The notes under the pieces were generated by a model. It worked only from the letters and a program-made list of their open reading frames with translations. It searched no databases and was not told where the DNA came from. A DNA stretch of 64,000 nt. Source: Amphritea opalescens (GTDB lineage Bacteria; Pseudomonadota; Gammaproteobacteria; Pseudomonadales; Balneatricaceae). Both the position numbers and the translations under genes were made by a program. The first letter of the stretch is position 1; every line of letters starts with the position of its first letter. Of this stretch, positions 52,843 to 62,403 are shown piece by piece. Where the stretch lies: assembly GCF_003957515.1 (NCBI RefSeq), contig NZ_RQXW01000017.1:1-64000 (forward strand), given 5' to 3'.

Positions 52843-53964
52843 ATGATAAAGACTGTACCTTATCTGATCAGAAAAACGTTACAGCTATCTGCCCTAGGCT
52901 TAGCAGCCTCTGTACCGCTAGCACAAGCAGAGGAAGTACTAAACTTCTATAACTGGTCAGACTATATCGCTGAAGATACCTTAGCGAAATTTGAAGCGGA
53001 GACCGGCATAAAGGTCGTTTATGACGTTTATGACAGCAATGAGACCCTTGAAGCAAAGCTGCTAGCAGGCCATTCAGGTTATGACCTCGTTGTTCCTAGC
53101 TCTCATTTTATGGAACAGCAGATTAAAGCGGGGATTTTTCAGAAACTGCAAAAAGATAAACTCAGCAATCTCACCAACCTTGATCCTAGCTTGATGAAAC
53201 TACTCGACAGCAAAGACCAGGGTAACCAATATGGCGTCCCCTACCTGTGGGGTACCACGGGTATCGGTTATAACGTTAAACAGGTTCAAGCCGCCTTGGG
53301 TGTTGATGCCCCCGTCGATAGCTGGGATCTCGTTTTGAACCCAGAGAACATGAAAAAGCTGGCCGAGTGTGGTGTCACCTTTTTAGACTCTCCCGACGAA
53401 ATGTACCCTCTTTCTCTGCTCTATACGGGTCAATCTTCACTCGACACCAGTACCGCAGCGCATAAAGACAATAGCCCAGCAGCCAAAGCCCTCAAAGCGG
53501 TGCGCCCTTACCTTCGTCAGTTCAGCTCATCACAATACGTGAATGATCTGGCCAATGGTGATATCTGTGTTGCTATCGGCTACTCAGGCGATATTTTCCA
53601 ATCACAAGCGCGCGCGGAAGAGGCAGGCAATGGTAACGAGATTGCCTATAGTATTCCAAAAGAGGGAACTGAAATTTGGTTTGATATGTTGCTGATTCCT
53701 TCCGATGCGAAGCACGCAGAAAACGCACATAAATTTATTAACTTTCTGCTGCGCCCGGATATCATTGCCGACATTACTAACTATGTTTGGTACGCCAACC
53801 CTAACCTAGCATCAACCGATCTAGTCGATCCAGAGATCACCGCTGATCCGGCGATCTATCCGGATGCCAGCACCCGCGACCGCTTATACATGCCAGCAAC
53901 GCTGCCTGCTAAAACGGCCCGCGTGCGCAGCCGCACCTGGTCAAACATAAAAACGGGCAAATAA
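52843..53964 (+). CDS. potF: polyamine ABC transporter substrate-binding protein (PotF/SpuD-like)
   Basis: A 373-residue periplasmic polyamine-binding protein. Signal peptide 1-29 (LAASVPLAQAEE), then the family opening LNFYNWSDYIAEDTLAKFE, VPYLWGTTGIGYN, ECGVTFLDSPDEMYPL and the terminal ARVRSRTWSNIKTG. Putrescine- and spermidine-binding aromatic and acidic residues (WSDY; the FDM segment near 285) are present. It is distinct from the second copy at 61039. No permease genes follow here, so it probably shares the PotGHI components encoded at 57925-60874. Confidence 0.88.
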   Translation: MIKTVPYLIRKTLQLSALGLAASVPLAQAEEVLNFYNWSDYIAEDTLAKFEAETGIKVVYDVYDSNETLEAKLLAGHSGYDLVVPSSHFMEQQIKAGIFQKLQKDKLSNLTNLDPSLMKLLDSKDQGNQYGVPYLWGTTGIGYNVKQVQAALGVDAPVDSWDLVLNPENMKKLAECGVTFLDSPDEMYPLSLLYTGQSSLDTSTAAHKDNSPAAKALKAVRPYLRQFSSSQYVNDLANGDICVAIGYSGDIFQSQARAEEAGNGNEIAYSIPKEGTEIWFDMLLIPSDAKHAENAHKFINFLLRPDIIADITNYVWYANPNLASTDLVDPEITADPAIYPDASTRDRLYMPATLPAKTARVRSRTWSNIKTGK

Positions 53965-53985
53965 GTCACCGACATGTTCACTACG

Positions 53986-54014
53986 AAAACCGCTCTTTTG
54001 GGCGGTTTTTTTTT
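53986..54014 (+). terminator. Rho-independent terminator after the first potF
   Basis: AAAACCGC, eight bases, GCGGTTTT then a T run, 22 bases after the stop codon. Confidence 0.9.
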
Positions 54015-54171
54015 GCATGGGACAATCTCAATCTTGATGCTAACCATTCAGCTCATGATTAACATAGATGCTTTTAATATAGGAGTAACAGGCTCAATTC
54101 TGCTAGTATCACCGCTCGACACGCGTTCTCATTTCAGCGGTCGATCCACTTAAACCGATAGATGAAATTTT

Positions 54172-55635
54172 ATGAGCTTGCACCTGCGCAAACCTTCTTT
54201 TGTTCTGATCAGCGGTCTGTTGTTATCACTGGCGTTCACCGCTATTAGCTTGATCAGTTACTATGTCGCCAACCAGTCACTGAATCAGCACATCACCACC
54301 AACACGCTACCGCTAACCAGTGACACCATCTATTCAGAAGTTCAACGCGATCTATTACAACCCGTACTCGTATCATCACTCATGGCTCAAGACACCTTCG
54401 TCCACGACTGGATCGAAGAGGGCGAACAAAATCCAGAGCAGATGCAACGCTACCTCAAAGCGATTCAACAACGCTACGATGCCTTCACTGCTTTTTTTGT
54501 CTCCGAATATACGCACAAGTACTACCACAGCACCGGCATCCTCAAGCAGGTTTCAGACACTCTCCCGGCTGATCGCTGGTATTTCCATAGCCGCAAAGCA
54601 CCCGAAGAATTTAATATCAATCTCGATTTAGATACCGCTAACACCTCGATCACCACCCTGTTCGTCAATCATAAAGTCACAGACGAACAAGGAAAATTAC
54701 TCGGTATTATTGGCGTCGGGCTCGCATCAACCACCATCAAAGAGTTGATCGAAACCTATCAAAGTCGATACGGCCGACAAGTGTACTTTATTGACGCCCA
54801 GGGGAAGGTCACAATGCAGGGCAGTCAGTTCAGTGGCGCTAGCGATATACATGAGGTCAAAGGGCTGCAAAATATAGCCCCTGAGATTTTGAGCAGCCCT
54901 GAAGGGTCATACACCTATACTAACGACAACCAAACCTATCTGATAAAAACCCGCTTCATCCCTGAGCTCAGCTGGTATCTGATCGTGCAACACACCGAGC
55001 AGAGTGAAGCAAGAATTACAACGACACTGTGGATCAACCTAACTATTAGCCTCGCGGTAATCATTATTGTTCTGTTATTACAGCATTTCACACTCGGCGG
55101 ATACCAACGTCGATTAGAGTATATGGCGAATACCGATCCTCTGACGGGCGCTTCTAGTCGGCATGCCTTTGAAATGCTATTTCAACAAATTCTTAACTTT
55201 GCTAAACGTCAAAAGCACCCCGTTTCCACCATTCTGGTCGACATAGACCACTTCAAGACGTTCAATGATAATTATGGCCACCTGCTAGGAGATACTATCC
55301 TGACCAACGTCGCCAAGGTCCTCACTCAGAATTTACGGCAGGCCGACACCCTCTGTCGCTGGGGTGGCGATGAGTTCTTTATCGTCCTACCCAACTGTCA
55401 CCAGAGTAACGCTCTGCTGATCGCCGAAAAGATGCGGCAGGAGATCGAAGAGTCCTTACAAGTCATAAATGATCAACAACTGCACGTTACCGCCAGCTTT
55501 GGCGTCGCCGAGTATAGCAACGACGAAACAACTGTCAGTCTGTTTAACCGCACCGATTTAGCTCTGTATCGCGCTAAATCCAAAAACCGAAATCAGGTTG
55601 AGGTCGCCACAGAATCCGCTTTCAAAACGGTATAA
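54172..55635 (+). CDS. membrane-bound diguanylate cyclase with periplasmic Cache-like sensor
   Basis: A 487-residue sensor enzyme. Helix one (about 12-33), a periplasmic Cache-like region (about 35-280), helix two (about 285-305), then a GGDEF domain (about 315-475). The active site RWGGDEF is intact and an RxxD inhibitory site (RQAD) stands five residues before GGDEF, so it should make c-di-GMP with product feedback. The Cache region has DRWYFHSR and IIGVGL strands typical of dCache sensors. Lying between polyamine genes, an amine or amino acid ligand is conceivable but not shown. The ribosome binding site is weak. Confidence 0.86.
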   Translation: MSLHLRKPSFVLISGLLLSLAFTAISLISYYVANQSLNQHITTNTLPLTSDTIYSEVQRDLLQPVLVSSLMAQDTFVHDWIEEGEQNPEQMQRYLKAIQQRYDAFTAFFVSEYTHKYYHSTGILKQVSDTLPADRWYFHSRKAPEEFNINLDLDTANTSITTLFVNHKVTDEQGKLLGIIGVGLASTTIKELIETYQSRYGRQVYFIDAQGKVTMQGSQFSGASDIHEVKGLQNIAPEILSSPEGSYTYTNDNQTYLIKTRFIPELSWYLIVQHTEQSEARITTTLWINLTISLAVIIIVLLLQHFTLGGYQRRLEYMANTDPLTGASSRHAFEMLFQQILNFAKRQKHPVSTILVDIDHFKTFNDNYGHLLGDTILTNVAKVLTQNLRQADTLCRWGGDEFFIVLPNCHQSNALLIAEKMRQEIEESLQVINDQQLHVTASFGVAEYSNDETTVSLFNRTDLALYRAKSKNRNQVEVATESAFKTV

Positions 55636-55853
55636 TCACTCACTATTACAACAAACAATCAAATAAAGAGTTGCCATTAAAGGTTGGATTGTATATAGTA
55701 GATTTCAGCTTGAAGATTCACCATATTTTTATGCATCATTTCGAAGATCCTGTTTCAGCTTCTCGTCCTGTTTCCATAATGTATAGTAAAAATTCCTGCG
55801 TCATCCGCTATCTCTGATAGCAAAAACATTATTTACAAAATAGGATAACTAAC

Positions 55854-56060
55854 ATGTCTACTGTAACCGGTACTGTTAAATGGTTTAACGCTGATAAAGG
55901 CTTCGGTTTTATTGAGCAAGAAAATGGCCCTGACGTATTCGCACATTTCAGTGCAATCCAGAGCAATGGCTTCAAGACTCTTGAAGAAGGCCAGCAGGTA
56001 CAGTTCTCTGTAACTCAAGGTCAACGTGGTCCACAAGCAGAAAACATCGTTGCTGTTTAA
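55854..56060 (+). CDS. cold-shock domain protein (CspA family)
   Basis: A 68-residue single cold-shock domain. RNP1 KGFGFI and RNP2-like DVFAHF are intact, with [12 protein letters not shown] at the start. Length is typical of CspA-like RNA chaperones. AGGA precedes the ATG; the leader from 55740 contains a GCTATC/GATAGC hairpin at about 55808-55822 that might be temperature-responsive. A strong terminator follows at 56103. Confidence 0.95.
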   Translation: MSTVTGTVKWFNADKGFGFIEQENGPDVFAHFSAIQSNGFKTLEEGQQVQFSVTQGQRGPQAENIVAV

Positions 56061-56102
56061 GACCCCGTAAGCTAACAGATCTTTGATCTGTTGCTACCAG
56101 AG

Positions 56103-56131
56103 AAAGGCTTGATTTATATCAAGCCTTTTTT
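56103..56131 (+). terminator. Rho-independent terminator of the cold-shock gene
   Basis: AAAGGCTTGAT, four bases, ATCAAGCCTTT then more T residues, 42 bases after the stop codon. Confidence 0.92.
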
Positions 56132-56260
56132 GTGTCTGCGATTTAGCAAAACCCTTAACCGATTCACCCCCCTGCTCTCCTTGCCCCTTATACACACAAA
56201 CACCACAAAACTTTCAGCCTAGCCCTCGATTTAACAGCACAACCTTACCTTCTTCTGCCA

Positions 56261-56330
56261 TAACGCCTAACGCCTAACGCCTAACGCCTAACGCCTAACG
56301 CCTATCAGCTATCAGCTATCAGCTATCACC
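56261..56330. repeat. two adjacent heptamer tandem arrays
   Basis: Six exact copies of TAACGCC (56261-56302) run directly into three copies of TATCAGC plus one variant TATCACC (56303-56330). All ten units are seven bases and all begin with TA. The array lies 12 bases beyond the end of the amidotransferase gene. Heptamer arrays of this kind mutate by slippage. Confidence 0.9.
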
Positions 56331-56341
56331 AGCAAAGCACC

Positions 56342-57040
56342 CTAAGCACTCAACAGCGAAACAATTTCACTTACCACCGCCTCTGGGTCAGCTTGCTGAT
56401 TCGATAACGCACTCATCGCCTGCTCAGCTTCACCTTCGGTAATATGTTCAGGGGTAATCGCCATAAGCAATGCCCGCATATAATCTAGCTTAAACTCTGG
56501 ATGGGCCTGCAGGGTAAAAATATGCTGACCATACCTCAGCACTGCATTCGGACAAAACTCAGAGCCAGCAAGCACCTCAGCCCCTTCAGGCACCTTAACA
56601 ACCTGATCCTGATGAATGACATGCAATCGTACTCCATCATGCCCAAGCACTGCGCCTACAGATGGTGCTGGTGTGTAGCAATCAAGACCCAAGCCCCAGC
56701 CCTTCGCTTTAGCTACCCTTCCTCCGAGCGCCTGCGCGATAATCTGATGACCAAAACAGATACCCACCAAAGGCTGACGACGCTGATCAATATCGCGAAT
56801 CAACTGCTCCAACGGTGCGATCCACGCCAACTCATCATAAACGCTTGCCGGTGAGCCGGTAATAATCCAGCCATCACACTGATCTGCTGCTTCAGGAAAC
56901 TCCCCCAACCAAACATTCCAACAAACAAAGCTAAACTCGTGACCGTCCAGCATCGTCTCCGTCATCTGCGCAAAAGAGCCGTACTCAGCAAGCAATGCAC
57001 CCTCATTACTGCCAGTCGCCAAAATACCAATTTTTTTCAT
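56342..57040 (-). CDS. class I glutamine amidotransferase-fold protein, copy B
   Basis: A 232-residue class I glutamine amidotransferase-fold protein with nucleophile Cys in GICFGHQIIAQALGG (about 93-107) and His/Glu in LQAHPEF (about 177-183). It opens MKKIGILATGSN, as the next gene does. Members range from the glutaminase of GMP synthetase to gamma-glutamyl hydrolases. In the polyamine cluster a hydrolase of gamma-glutamyl-GABA or a similar amide, in the role of PuuD, is the likely function, though it is GuaA-like rather than PuuD-like in sequence. GGAG precedes the ATG. Confidence 0.75.
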   Translation of the reverse strand: MKKIGILATGSNEGALLAEYGSFAQMTETMLDGHEFSFVCWNVWLGEFPEAADQCDGWIITGSPASVYDELAWIAPLEQLIRDIDQRRQPLVGICFGHQIIAQALGGRVAKAKGWGLGLDCYTPAPSVGAVLGHDGVRLHVIHQDQVVKVPEGAEVLAGSEFCPNAVLRYGQHIFTLQAHPEFKLDYMRALLMAITPEHITEGEAEQAMSALSNQQADPEAVVSEIVSLLSA

Positions 57041-57055
57041 CGAATCTCCAGACGT

Positions 57056-57082
57056 AAAAAAACCGCCAAATAGAGCGGTTTT
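57056..57082 (-). terminator. hairpin between the two amidotransferase genes
   Basis: On the minus strand AAAACCGC, eight bases, GCGGTTTT and a longer T run, 17 bases after the stop of the gene at 57099. It should reduce transcription into the copy at 56342. Confidence 0.8.
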
Positions 57083-57098
57083 AATGGTTAACTTAGGC

Positions 57099-57815
57099 TT
57101 AGCGCAATAAGAAATCAGCCATCCAGCGCGCTACTTTTTGCGAATCAGTGGCCGCACCTTCCGCCTGAAGCTCAGCTAAACCGACTTCGGCCACCGGATC
57201 GGGAATCACTTCACCTTTACGCAGCTTAACCAGTTCGGTTTCATAGCTAAGATTAAACTCCGGATGCGCCTGCACAGTGAAAATATTATCGCCATACACT
57301 AAACCCGCATACTGACAGAATTCAGATTCAGCAAACACACGGGCGTTCTCAGGCTTCTCTGTTACCTGGTAGCGATGCATCGCACTGATCGCAAAATGAT
57401 CGCTATCATCTTTGATAAAGTCATTGTTACCTACAAGGTTATAACGGTGCAGACCCACACCCCAGCCACCTTCATAGGCTTCAACTTTACCGCCAAACGC
57501 ATCCGCAATAATCTGATGACCAAAGCAGATACCCAATAAAGGAAGATGACAGGCATCAATCTCTAGAATCAGCTTTTTCAACGCGATCATCCAATCACGA
57601 TGCTCATCAACATTATATTTAGAACCCGTGATCACCCAGCCATCACACTGCCGAGCGTTTTCTGGAAAAACACCTTCACGGACATCAAATACCTGATATT
57701 CGAAATCTGCGTCAATCAACGCAAACAGCTGCTTAAACATATCCGCATAAGAACCATACTGACCCAATAATTCATCAGGTGTAATACCGGTTGCCAGAAT
57801 ACCTATCTTTTTCAC
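57099..57815 (-). CDS. class I glutamine amidotransferase-fold protein, copy A
   Basis: A 238-residue paralogue of the gene at 56342: same opening MKKIGILATG, nucleophile in GICFGHQIIADAFGG (about 97-111) and FTVQAHPEFNL with the His/Glu pair (about 185-195). GTG start at 57815 with AAAGG upstream. It lies 109 bases after potI in the same direction and so is likely expressed with the polyamine transporter. Probable gamma-glutamyl amide hydrolase; the two copies may split duties between the GABA and beta-alanine branches, which is conjecture. Confidence 0.76.
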   Translation of the reverse strand: MKKIGILATGITPDELLGQYGSYADMFKQLFALIDADFEYQVFDVREGVFPENARQCDGWVITGSKYNVDEHRDWMIALKKLILEIDACHLPLLGICFGHQIIADAFGGKVEAYEGGWGVGLHRYNLVGNNDFIKDDSDHFAISAMHRYQVTEKPENARVFAESEFCQYAGLVYGDNIFTVQAHPEFNLSYETELVKLRKGEVIPDPVAEVGLAELQAEGAATDSQKVARWMADFLLR

Positions 57816-57924
57816 TCGCTTCTCACCTTTACAGCTTACTTGCCGACTTAAAACCTAGCCATCAAAACCAATACTGCTTAACCTGAGATATCAGCGCCCC
57901 GAGTGTCGGGACGCATCTGAATAT

Positions 57925-58740
57925 CTACTCCTGATCCGCCAACAGCTTAGTCTGACGGCGCATCTGCCACATCGCAGCCACCACACCAATTGCCACCACC
58001 GCAATCATCAAGGTCGCCAAGGCATTCACTTCTGGTGAAACACCCAAACGGACCTTGGAGAAAATCACCATCGGCAGCGTACTGTTACCCGGCCCAGAAA
58101 CGAAGCTCGCGATGACCAGATCATCTAATGACAGGGTAAAGGAGAGCAACCAACCCGAAATAACCGCCGGCATAATCAGTGGCAATGTCACCAGAAAAAA
58201 CAGCGATGAGGGTTTAGCCCCCAGATCCATCGCCGCCTCTTCCAGGGTTTCATCCATCTGCGACAAGCGCGATTGCACAATCACCGCGACATAAGCCATA
58301 CAGAAGGTCACATGGGCAATAATAATGGTGCTGGTGCCTCGACCCGCAGGCCAGCCAAACGCGCTTTCCATCGCCACAAACAGCAACAGCAGCGAAAGCC
58401 CCGTAATAACTTCAGGCATCACCAAGGGCGCGCTAATCCAACCCGAGAGTATCATTTTACCCCGAGAACGACCGAAACGACTCAACACAAAGCCTGCCAT
58501 CGTACCTAACACCACCGCCACACTGGCACTGATAAAGGCAATCTTGAAACTTAGCAGCGCGGCATCAATAATCTGATCGTTACGAAACAGCTCGCCATAC
58601 CACTTTAAGGACCAACCACCCCAAACAGTCACCAGTTTGGATTTATTAAAGCTGTAAACCACCAGCGCAATCATCGGGGCATAGAGAAAGATAAAGCCCA
58701 TGGTCGCCGTCGTATTTAAAAATAATGATCTGCGTTTCAT
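57925..58740 (-). CDS. potI: polyamine ABC transporter permease (PotI/SpuH-like)
   Basis: A 271-residue inner-membrane permease with six helices and the EAA motif in EEAAMDLGAKPSSLFFLVTLP (about 160-180), the contact for the ATPase. It begins on the TAATG junction with the upstream permease, so translation is coupled. It carries polyamines together with PotH and PotG. Confidence 0.9.
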   Translation of the reverse strand: MKRRSLFLNTTATMGFIFLYAPMIALVVYSFNKSKLVTVWGGWSLKWYGELFRNDQIIDAALLSFKIAFISASVAVVLGTMAGFVLSRFGRSRGKMILSGWISAPLVMPEVITGLSLLLLFVAMESAFGWPAGRGTSTIIIAHVTFCMAYVAVIVQSRLSQMDETLEEAAMDLGAKPSSLFFLVTLPLIMPAVISGWLLSFTLSLDDLVIASFVSGPGNSTLPMVIFSKVRLGVSPEVNALATLMIAVVAIGVVAAMWQMRRQTKLLADQE

Positions 58741-59696
58741 TAGGCCGTCTCCTCTTTACCCTGACTGTTGCGGATCAGCATGATCGGCAACACCAACACG
58801 ATCAGCATGACAATGGCAACCGCGGAGGCCATCGGCCAATCACGATTGAGGAAGAACTCATCCCACAATACCCGTCCGATCATGAGGGTATCTGAACCAC
58901 CCAGCAACGACGGTATAACAAACTCACCAACGGCAGGAATAAACACGAGAACACAGCCGGCAATAATACCTGGCACAGCTAAGGGCACCGTAATTAAAAA
59001 GAAACTCGTGGTCGGACGCGCACCTAGATCTTCGGCCGCTTCTAACAGCGTCATATCCATCTTTTCTAACGCGCTATAGAGTGGTAACACCATGAAAGGA
59101 AGATAGGTATAGACGATACCGATATAGACTGCAAAATCGGTCTGCAACATGATTAACGGCTGATCAATAATCCCCGTCCCCATCAGAAACTCATTCACCA
59201 AACCATTCTTTTTCAGAAATCCCATCCAGGCATACACCCGCAATAAGAAGGAGGTCCAAAATGGCAGTATCACCAATGCGAGCAATAGCGCGCGCATGGA
59301 AGGCTTGCTACGCGCCATCAGATAGGCAATGGGAAACGCAATCAACAGCGTAAAAAATGTCGATACTGCCGCGATCTTAATAGAACTAAGATAAGCATCG
59401 ATATAAAACGAATCTTCAAACAAAAAGAGGTAATTACCCAAGTTCAGTTTGAGATTGATATAGGCATCTTCCGCATTCCAATCCAGTAACGCCGTATAAG
59501 GCGGTACGGCGATGGCGGACTCAGAGAGAGAGATTTTAAACACCACCAAAAAGGGAATAAAGAAAAAGATAGCTAACCATAGGGTCGGTACGGAAAACAC
59601 CGAAGCCCGTCCCCAGTTTATCCGTTTAAAAAAGTTGTATTTTGCCAGGCGTGAACCAGAGCCATCCACCCAGGCAGAACCTGTTTGTATGCTCAT
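58740..59696 (-). CDS. potH: polyamine ABC transporter permease (PotH/SpuG-like)
   Basis: A 318-residue permease, six helices after a cytoplasmic leader. EAA motif in LEAAEDLGARPTTSFFLITVP (about 215-235). Start chosen at 59696, where ATGA overlaps the stop of the ATPase gene, the usual coupling in this operon; a longer frame to 59729 would overlap the ATPase by 37 bases. Pairs with PotI. Confidence 0.9.
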   Translation of the reverse strand: MSIQTGSAWVDGSGSRLAKYNFFKRINWGRASVFSVPTLWLAIFFFIPFLVVFKISLSESAIAVPPYTALLDWNAEDAYINLKLNLGNYLFLFEDSFYIDAYLSSIKIAAVSTFFTLLIAFPIAYLMARSKPSMRALLLALVILPFWTSFLLRVYAWMGFLKKNGLVNEFLMGTGIIDQPLIMLQTDFAVYIGIVYTYLPFMVLPLYSALEKMDMTLLEAAEDLGARPTTSFFLITVPLAVPGIIAGCVLVFIPAVGEFVIPSLLGGSDTLMIGRVLWDEFFLNRDWPMASAVAIVMLIVLVLPIMLIRNSQGKEETA

Positions 59697-60874
59697 GCCG
59701 TCAGTACCACGCTGCTGTCTAGATCCCAATACAGATAAACCTGCTCTTTCCAGGTTAATCGCTCGCTCGCCTCCCGAGAAGTATTTGGCTGTGTAACTCG
59801 CACCTCTTTACCACTCGCTAAACGCACACGGTAGACCGTCAACCCGCCCATATAGGCATACTCTTCGACCACACCACAGACGCAGTTTTCCTGCTGATCC
59901 GGCTGCTCTCGACTAATACGCATTTTTTCAGGACGTACCGCCACATGCACTTTTTGATTCGGCGCACAGCTAATACCATGACTGACATAAAGTACAGCGC
60001 CCGCTTCCTGAGAATTAATACGTACAGAGTCAGGCTGATCTTCGATTATACGCCCCTCAAAGAGGTTAACCGAGCCGACAAACTCAGCCACAAAGCGACT
60101 ATTAGGGTATTCATACACATCGTGTGGCTCAGCGGTTTGTACGATTATGCCATTATTCATCACCCCGATACGGGTGGCCAGCGTCATCGCTTCTTCCTGG
60201 TCGTGTGTCACCACTACAAAGGTAACACCTAGCTCTTCCTGAATATTAATCAATTCAAACTGAGTTTCTTCACGAAGCTTTTTATCTAGCGCACCTAGCG
60301 GCTCATCCAACAACAGCAGCTTAGGACGCTTAACCAGCGAGCGCGCCAAGGCTACACGCTGGCGCTGCCCACCGGATAGCTGGCTAGGCTTACGCTTACC
60401 TAAATGACCCAACTGAACCATATCCAGCATTTCCGCCACCCGCTGCTTAACTTCAGCACGCCCAAGGCCTTCACGTTTCAAACCAAAGCCAACGTTGTCT
60501 TCAACCGAAAGATGGGGGAATAAAGCATAGGACTGGAACATCATATTGACCGGACGCTTCCAAGGCTGGACCCCAGACATATCGACACCATCGATAATGA
60601 TACGGCCACTGGTCGGCGACTCGAAGCCTGCCAGCATGCGCAGCAGGGTGCTCTTACCCGAACCTGATCCGCCTAGCAGACAAAACAGTTCGTTTTTGTA
60701 GATATCCAGCGAGATGTTATCGACGGCGGTGAAGTCGCCAAACTTTTTAGTGATGTTTTCAATACGTAAGAATGGCGTTGCGCCCTCTTGCTTCCACAGC
60801 GGTAACTCAGTGATATCTGGCGATGCTATTAAGCCAGCATCACCCGCTGTCTCAATCATTGTTGTTGAACTCAT
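59693..60874 (-). CDS. potG: polyamine ABC transporter ATP-binding protein (PotG/SpuF-like)
   Basis: A 393-residue ATPase. Walker A GGSGSGKS, signature SQLSGGQRQRVALARSL, Walker B LLLLDEPLGALDKK and the switch His in VVTHDQEEA are intact. A C-terminal TOBE region with MGGLTVYRVRLASGKEVRV follows. Start set at the ATG at 60874 with AGGG upstream; a TTG at 60913 lacks a site. It energises PotH/PotI. Confidence 0.9.
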   Translation of the reverse strand: MSSTTMIETAGDAGLIASPDITELPLWKQEGATPFLRIENITKKFGDFTAVDNISLDIYKNELFCLLGGSGSGKSTLLRMLAGFESPTSGRIIIDGVDMSGVQPWKRPVNMMFQSYALFPHLSVEDNVGFGLKREGLGRAEVKQRVAEMLDMVQLGHLGKRKPSQLSGGQRQRVALARSLVKRPKLLLLDEPLGALDKKLREETQFELINIQEELGVTFVVVTHDQEEAMTLATRIGVMNNGIIVQTAEPHDVYEYPNSRFVAEFVGSVNLFEGRIIEDQPDSVRINSQEAGAVLYVSHGISCAPNQKVHVAVRPEKMRISREQPDQQENCVCGVVEEYAYMGGLTVYRVRLASGKEVRVTQPNTSREASERLTWKEQVYLYWDLDSSVVLTA

Positions 60875-61038
60875 ACGACACCCTAATACTGATTCTAAGA
60901 CTGAGTTCGGCAATAAACTCAGTGAATTATTGATGTAGCCTTCAGCTGATTTTAATCAACTTATAACCCGCTCATACTCGAGTTGAAGGCTGACTGAATA
61001 ACTCACCCGACAAAAGCGACCCTTTGTCGGGGACAGGC

Positions 61039-62130
61039 TTAGCGACCGGTTTTAATCCCAGTCCAAGCACGAGTCAACAATCGATCAAACTTAGCCGCAT
61101 GGGCATTCTGAGTGAACAAATTAGCCTTAACTTCATCCGATGGGTAGATACCAGGATTATTCACAACCTCATCTAACAGCATCGGCGTAGCCGCATTATT
61201 AGCCACCGCATAGTATGCATAGTTTGAGATAGCCGCCGCATTTTCACCGCGTAGGATATAATCAACCAACTGGTAAGCCGCCTCTTTATGAGGCGCATCA
61301 GCAGGGATCGCTAACAGGTCAAACCAAACGACCGTACCCTCTTTTGGAATCGCATAGTCAATTTTTATACCCTGCCCCGCTTCATCTGCACGCCCCTGCG
61401 CCTGCAATATATCGCCGTTATACCCCAGAGCTATACAGGCATCACCATTGGCAAGATCAGAGATGTAGGAAGAAGAGGAAAACTTACGATAACTTTCACG
61501 TACAGAGCTAAGCAACGTCTTAGCTTTAGCAAGATCCGCCTTACTCTCAGAGTTGGGATCAAGACCTAAATAGTTGAGTGCAATGGACACCACTTCAGCC
61601 GGCGAATCCAGTACCGTAATACCACAGTCCTGTAACTTAGCGGCCAGCTCAGGCTTAAAGATCAAGTCCAGCGAATCAACCGGCATATCACCGAGTCGCG
61701 CCTTAATCATATCGACGTTATAACCTAAACCAATAGTGCCCCATGCATAAGGGACATTGTGCTTATTGTCTGGGTCATGACGGGCAATTTTTTCGAGCAT
61801 CACCGTATCAAGATTGCCATAGTTGGTCAGTTTTGTGTGGTCAATTTCAGCGTAAATACCCGCCTGCACCTGACGCTCTAGAAATGAACCGGTAGGCACA
61901 ACAACATCGTAGCCCGCGCCACCCGACATAAGCTTAGCTTCAAGTGACTCATTGGAATCATAAACATCGTAATTAACTTTTATGCCGGTTTCTTTCGTAA
62001 AGTTTTCCAGTACCTCTGGGCTAATGTAATCAGACCAGTTATAGAAGTTCACTACCGGCTCTTCAGCAAAAGTTGTAGTTGATACTGTTATTGCCAACGC
62101 AGTCGCAAGACCAAGTTTTTTAGGATTCAT
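61039..62130 (-). CDS. potF: polyamine ABC transporter substrate-binding protein, second copy
   Basis: A 363-residue periplasmic polyamine-binding protein. Signal peptide 1-22 (TTTFAEEP), then VVNFYNWSDYISPEVLENF, VPYAWGTIGLGYN, LDSPAEVV and the terminal TRAWTGIKTGR. It stands 164 bases upstream of potG, making it the transporter's own binding protein (SpuD/SpuE-like). GGAG precedes the ATG. Confidence 0.9.
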   Translation of the reverse strand: MNPKKLGLATALAITVSTTTFAEEPVVNFYNWSDYISPEVLENFTKETGIKVNYDVYDSNESLEAKLMSGGAGYDVVVPTGSFLERQVQAGIYAEIDHTKLTNYGNLDTVMLEKIARHDPDNKHNVPYAWGTIGLGYNVDMIKARLGDMPVDSLDLIFKPELAAKLQDCGITVLDSPAEVVSIALNYLGLDPNSESKADLAKAKTLLSSVRESYRKFSSSSYISDLANGDACIALGYNGDILQAQGRADEAGQGIKIDYAIPKEGTVVWFDLLAIPADAPHKEAAYQLVDYILRGENAAAISNYAYYAVANNAATPMLLDEVVNNPGIYPSDEVKANLFTQNAHAAKFDRLLTRAWTGIKTGR

Positions 62131-62403
62131 TTTTTAACTCCAGTTCTGGTGCTTTAGATTTAACAGCGTCAACTGTCACACAATCTAAGCATTAACTCTT
62201 TAGATACCGCAATGCGGTGCTCATCAGAGCCACACTTTATTCTTGTTTTTGTCATGGCTGCTCCCCCTGATCAAGAAAGCAGCACTTAAGCTTCTCATTA
62301 CTGTCGCAGTATTTTCCGCAACTCGTAAAAATGTACTTCAACCTCCCTGTCGTCTATATACCCCTCAATGGGTATCTTAAATCATTTATTAAATATCAAT
62401 AAG

